NCBI GenBank assembly: GCA_026398615.1
Contig: JAPLSN010000031.1
Location: forward strand, 1-64,000
Source of the DNA: Spirochaetota bacterium
Lineage (GTDB): Bacteria; Spirochaetota; Spirochaetia; Treponematales; UBA12059
Direction: 5' to 3'
Length of the DNA stretch: 64,000 nucleotides
In this document: positions 61,635-64,000 of the stretch, in pieces
Layout: each line of letters opens with the position of its first letter
Numbering within the stretch: position 1 is the stretch's first letter
Notes under the pieces: model-generated
The model's input: the letters and a program-made list of their open reading frames with translations, nothing else
Databases searched by the model: none
What the model was told of the DNA's origin: nothing
Position numbers and translations under genes: made by a program

Positions 61635-63611
61635 TCAGGTCGCGCCAGCGAAATACTTGACGAGCGTCACCTGGTTGCCCTTGTCGTTGAAGACGACCCG
61701 GTCGAAGGCGTTCATTGCCATGAACAGGCCGCGGCCGTGCTCGAGCATCCCGGGGTCCGGCTCGCCGGATTCGAGCAGGAAGCCATGGTGATCGAAGCCC
61801 TTCCCCTCGTCGGTCACGCGGTAGGTCGCCCGTGCCGCGGAGACCGAGTACTCGACGAAGACCCTGCGGTCGCGGTAGGCCGGCTCGAGGCGGCGTTGCT
61901 GGAGGAACTCGAAGTAACGCTGTTTCTGCTGGCTTTCGGTTTTCTCCCCGAAGCCTATCTCGAGGTTCCCGTGCTCGATGGCGTTCACGATCACCTCGCG
62001 GAGGCGGCAGGGCCTGGGCTCCCCCAGCTGCGTCCTGAGCCTCGTCGAGATCTCGCCGATCTCCGCGCGCCGTTCCTGCGCGTCAAAAGCCTGCCTGAGG
62101 CGCCTGACGGGTAGGTCACCTTCCCGCTCCTCCGTGTACACCGCGTCCGTGAGGATGCAGCCTTCCCTGCCGGGACGATCGAGCCCGAAGAAATCCCGCG
62201 CCGCGTTGTTCCCTTCGATGAAGCCCAGGTTCCCGTCCAGGAGGGCCACGGGGTCGGACGTTCCTTCGAAGAGGCTGCGGTACCTGTGCTCGCTCGCCGC
62301 GAGTTTCCCGCTCGTTTCGGTCAGCGTGCGGATCCGTTCCTCCAGGTTCTGGTTCAGCCCCTTGAGCTGGCCGTGGAGGAATCCGAGCCGGTTCGCGAGG
62401 ATGAGGCCGCCGATGAGGAGGTTGCCGATCGGCGTCCCTGCGAGCGAGCGCAGGTAGATCCGTCCCAGGGAAGGCCGGCGCCCATCCATGACCGGCCGCT
62501 TCCAGCGGCGGTACCCGTCCCTGAAGAATCGCCCGAGGATGTCGTATCCGAGATAGTACAGGGCCATGAGGAGTCCCGAGACCTGCCACACCCTGAGCAG
62601 GTCGTGCGCGAAGGCATCCGGCGTAAGGGCTTGCGCGATCGCGAGGAAGGCGCAGAGGACGGCGTAGACCTTGCTCACCGACGCGGCCCGATTGTCGTTC
62701 AGATTTTCGAGGAAAGCCCCGACGAAGGGGAGGATCAGGAAGAGGCTGCCCAGCTCGATATGGAAGAGCAGGTCGCTGTCCGGAACGAAGAAGTACACGG
62801 TGTGGGTGCGGGCGAAGAGATAGATCGCGAGATCGATGGAAAACAGGCCGTAGAAGAGATTGTGCCTGTCCTGGGGACGGACGAAGAAAATGAAGATGTG
62901 GTACAGGCCGATGAAGAGGTAGAGGCCGATCAGCGCCACCGGCCAGAGTTCCGCATTCCGGCGCTGGATGAGCTCGTAGGTCCCGACGAAGTACGGTTCG
63001 GCCTGGTGGAGGCCGGCGGGGGGGGAAGGTCGGGTCGGCCACGATGCTGATGACGATGAGGTTGGCGCTCGGGCGGAAGAGCGACCCGTCGACCGGGAAA
63101 TAGATGTCCCGGACGTACGGTGCTTCGCTATCCTGCCGTTCGCGTCGAGATGGATTTCCGAGCGTATCTTCGTTCCGTTGAGGAATATTTCCCAGTCGTC
63201 GCCCAGTGCGGCGAAGTGGATTCCCGGTACCAGCGGAGCTTCCGTGCTTCCTTCCCGTCCCCTTTTGAGGAAGGCGGCCATCTCGGCCCCGATCGTGAAG
63301 GGGATGGCGTAGGTGAACTCCATCTCGGGGTAGTTCGCCAGGGAGAAGAACGGCCGTTTCGCCACGCCCGCGAGGCCCAGCTCGATGGGTCGGGCGTATC
63401 TTCCCGCATTGCCGGTGGCGGGGAAGATCTTCCAGTCCGGGACTCCCGTCGGCATCCGGTTCTCGGCGCCGGGTTCGAACCCAGTACGGATGTAGAGGGG
63501 AAATTCATTGAGGTTGATATAGAGAGGGTCACCGGATGCCTGGAGCGGCAGGACAGCGGCCAGCAGGACGAGGACGGCCAACGCCGGGGATCGGGGGAGC
63601 TTCAGGTTCAT
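61635..63611 (-). CDS. 7TMR-DISM receptor with PAS and RsbW-type ATPase domains
   Basis: 658 residues. Signal peptide, extracellular DISM beta domain (about 30-200), seven membrane segments (about 215-420; LFIGLYHIFIFFVRPQDRHNLFYG is typical), short coiled coil, PAS domain (RYRSLFEGTSDPVALLDG) and a C-terminal HATPase domain with N-box NAIEHGN, DEGKGFD and GRGLFMA. There is no phosphoacceptor-His domain, so it resembles anti-sigma kinases rather than histidine kinases. Between about 63020 and 63119 the frame is shifted; the alternative frame there restores YVRDIYFPVDGSLFRPSAN. ATG 63611 lies 7 nt after a TAAAAT box (63624-63619) without a ribosome site. Confidence 0.8.
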   Translation of the reverse strand: MNLKLPRSPALAVLVLLAAVLPLQASGDPLYINLNEFPLYIRTGFEPGAENRMPTGVPDWKIFPATGNAGRYARPIELGLAGVAKRPFFSLANYPEMEFTYAIPFTIGAEMAAFLKRGREGSTEAPLVPGIHFAALGDDWEIFLNGTKIRSEIHLDANGRIAKHRTSGTSISRSTGRSSARAPTSSSSASWPTRPSPPAGLHQAEPYFVGTYELIQRRNAELWPVALIGLYLFIGLYHIFIFFVRPQDRHNLFYGLFSIDLAIYLFARTHTVYFFVPDSDLLFHIELGSLFLILPFVGAFLENLNDNRAASVSKVYAVLCAFLAIAQALTPDAFAHDLLRVWQVSGLLMALYYLGYDILGRFFRDGYRRWKRPVMDGRRPSLGRIYLRSLAGTPIGNLLIGGLILANRLGFLHGQLKGLNQNLEERIRTLTETSGKLAASEHRYRSLFEGTSDPVALLDGNLGFIEGNNAARDFFGLDRPGREGCILTDAVYTEEREGDLPVRRLRQAFDAQERRAEIGEISTRLRTQLGEPRPCRLREVIVNAIEHGNLEIGFGEKTESQQKQRYFEFLQQRRLEPAYRDRRVFVEYSVSAARATYRVTDEGKGFDHHGFLLESGEPDPGMLEHGRGLFMAMNAFDRVVFNDKGNQVTLVKYFAGAT

Positions 63612-63710
63612 GGGCAATATTTTATCACATTCATGCCGGTCGCGCCATCGTCATCACGGGGTTTCACCAGCCTGCCAGGGAAAGGATAACCTGCCTGACT
63701 TGCCCGTCGG

Positions 63711-64000
63711 TTACACCATGGGTTCGCTATAGAGATCGCTGCCGCAATTGGGACAACCACCGTTGCTTATGAATCTATCTTTGGATCCTTTCCATCCGCA
63801 ATTCTGGCAATAAGCGATCCCCGAGGGACGCGATCTGAAAACCGGTTCAAGGAGGATCGCCAGGAAGACGATCCCCAGCAACAGCCAGATCCCCTCGGCC
63901 ATCCAGCCTTGCTTTACCGGCATAACCCGTACCAGCAGTTTTTTCAGCCAATTGAACCCGAATCTTTCCCCCGTAAAACCGACCGCGCCGAGAAAAACCC
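63711..64000 (-). CDS. Membrane protein with C-terminal zinc ribbon (5' end beyond window)
   Basis: The frame is open from the right edge, with no stop between position 64000 and the TAA-type stop at 63711-63713. It reads VFLGAVGFTGERFGFNWLKK, a hydrophobic segment (IWLLLGIVFLAILLEPVF), then a ribbon with YCQNCGW and GGCPNCGSD, i.e. two CxxC pairs for one zinc. The cytosolic ribbon may bind nucleic acid or protein. An internal ATG at 63923 exists but upstream codons are protein-like, so I treat the gene as 5'-partial. Confidence 0.6.
   Translation of the reverse strand, partial: VFLGAVGFTGERFGFNWLKKLLVRVMPVKQGWMAEGIWLLLGIVFLAILLEPVFRSRPSGIAYCQNCGWKGSKDRFISNGGCPNCGSDLYSEPMV

Overview
The window is about 64 kb of GC-rich (roughly 65%), densely coding bacterial chromosome. 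It has no rRNA, tRNA, CRISPR, prophage or insertion-sequence signature that I can see. Content and style suggest a Spirochaetota member, possibly a GC-rich Treponemataceae relative: secreted FN3/CARDB proteins, a 7TMR-DISM receptor, a cyclic-nucleotide-binding SulP carrier, a GGM-tailed GroEL, and lipoprotein-based sugar ABC uptake. That placement is inference; no marker here proves it.

Layout. 1-9.2 kb (minus strand): CARDB and FN3 secreted proteins, a 5'-nucleotidase-like protein that has lost its metal ligands and carries a beta-barrel-like tail, a SulP transporter with STAS and cNMP domains, and an RluA pseudouridine synthase. 9.3-22 kb is a patchwork of household genes (MarR, groEL, fructokinase, ECF sigma with a VWA membrane protein, terpene-cyclase-like toroid, LysE exporter with XRE-cupin regulator, DUF2239) and decaying genes (frameshifted ankyrin gene, frameshifted membrane protein, collapsed VapBC-like toxin-antitoxin pair, a TAG-interrupted small ORF).

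22-30.7 kb is the most unusual part. Four paralogues (A-D) of a roughly 230-residue family that I cannot name are interleaved with a PPP-type phosphoprotein phosphatase, a HipA/PI3K-like atypical kinase overlapping it by 8 nt, and a pseudokinase fused to what looks like a dead AAA domain. A GGDEF protein with a degenerate motif is divergent to the first paralogue. Two copies of a hairpin-rich leader (R1, R2), with GU-compatible stems, precede the phosphatase gene and paralogue D. I interpret this as an undescribed phospho-signalling module.

30.8-38.8 kb: DMT transporter and isoaspartyl peptidase pair, then an ATP-grasp / B12-mutase-like / opine-dehydrogenase-like operon that suggests an uncharacterised small-molecule pathway, a small membrane protein and a PfkB kinase. 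39-51.3 kb: a DeoR-led operon encoding a 2-oxoacid dehydrogenase complex (E2, E3, fused E1), a PHP protein, an SDR, an FGGY kinase, a medium-chain dehydrogenase and a HAD phosphatase. 51.3-61.6 kb: an L-rhamnose regulon (arabinose/fucose-isomerase-like protein, RhaTPQS-type ABC importer, AraC regulator, rhaA, class II aldolase, rhaM). Two matching 35-nt elements with TCCAT half-sites 21 bp apart precede its two operons. 61.6-64 kb: a DISM-PAS-ATPase receptor with two compensating frameshifts, and a membrane/zinc-ribbon protein running off the right edge.

A recurring regulatory feature: seven genes have a plausible -10 box 6 or 7 nt before their ATG and no Shine-Dalgarno sequence, so leaderless transcripts look common here.
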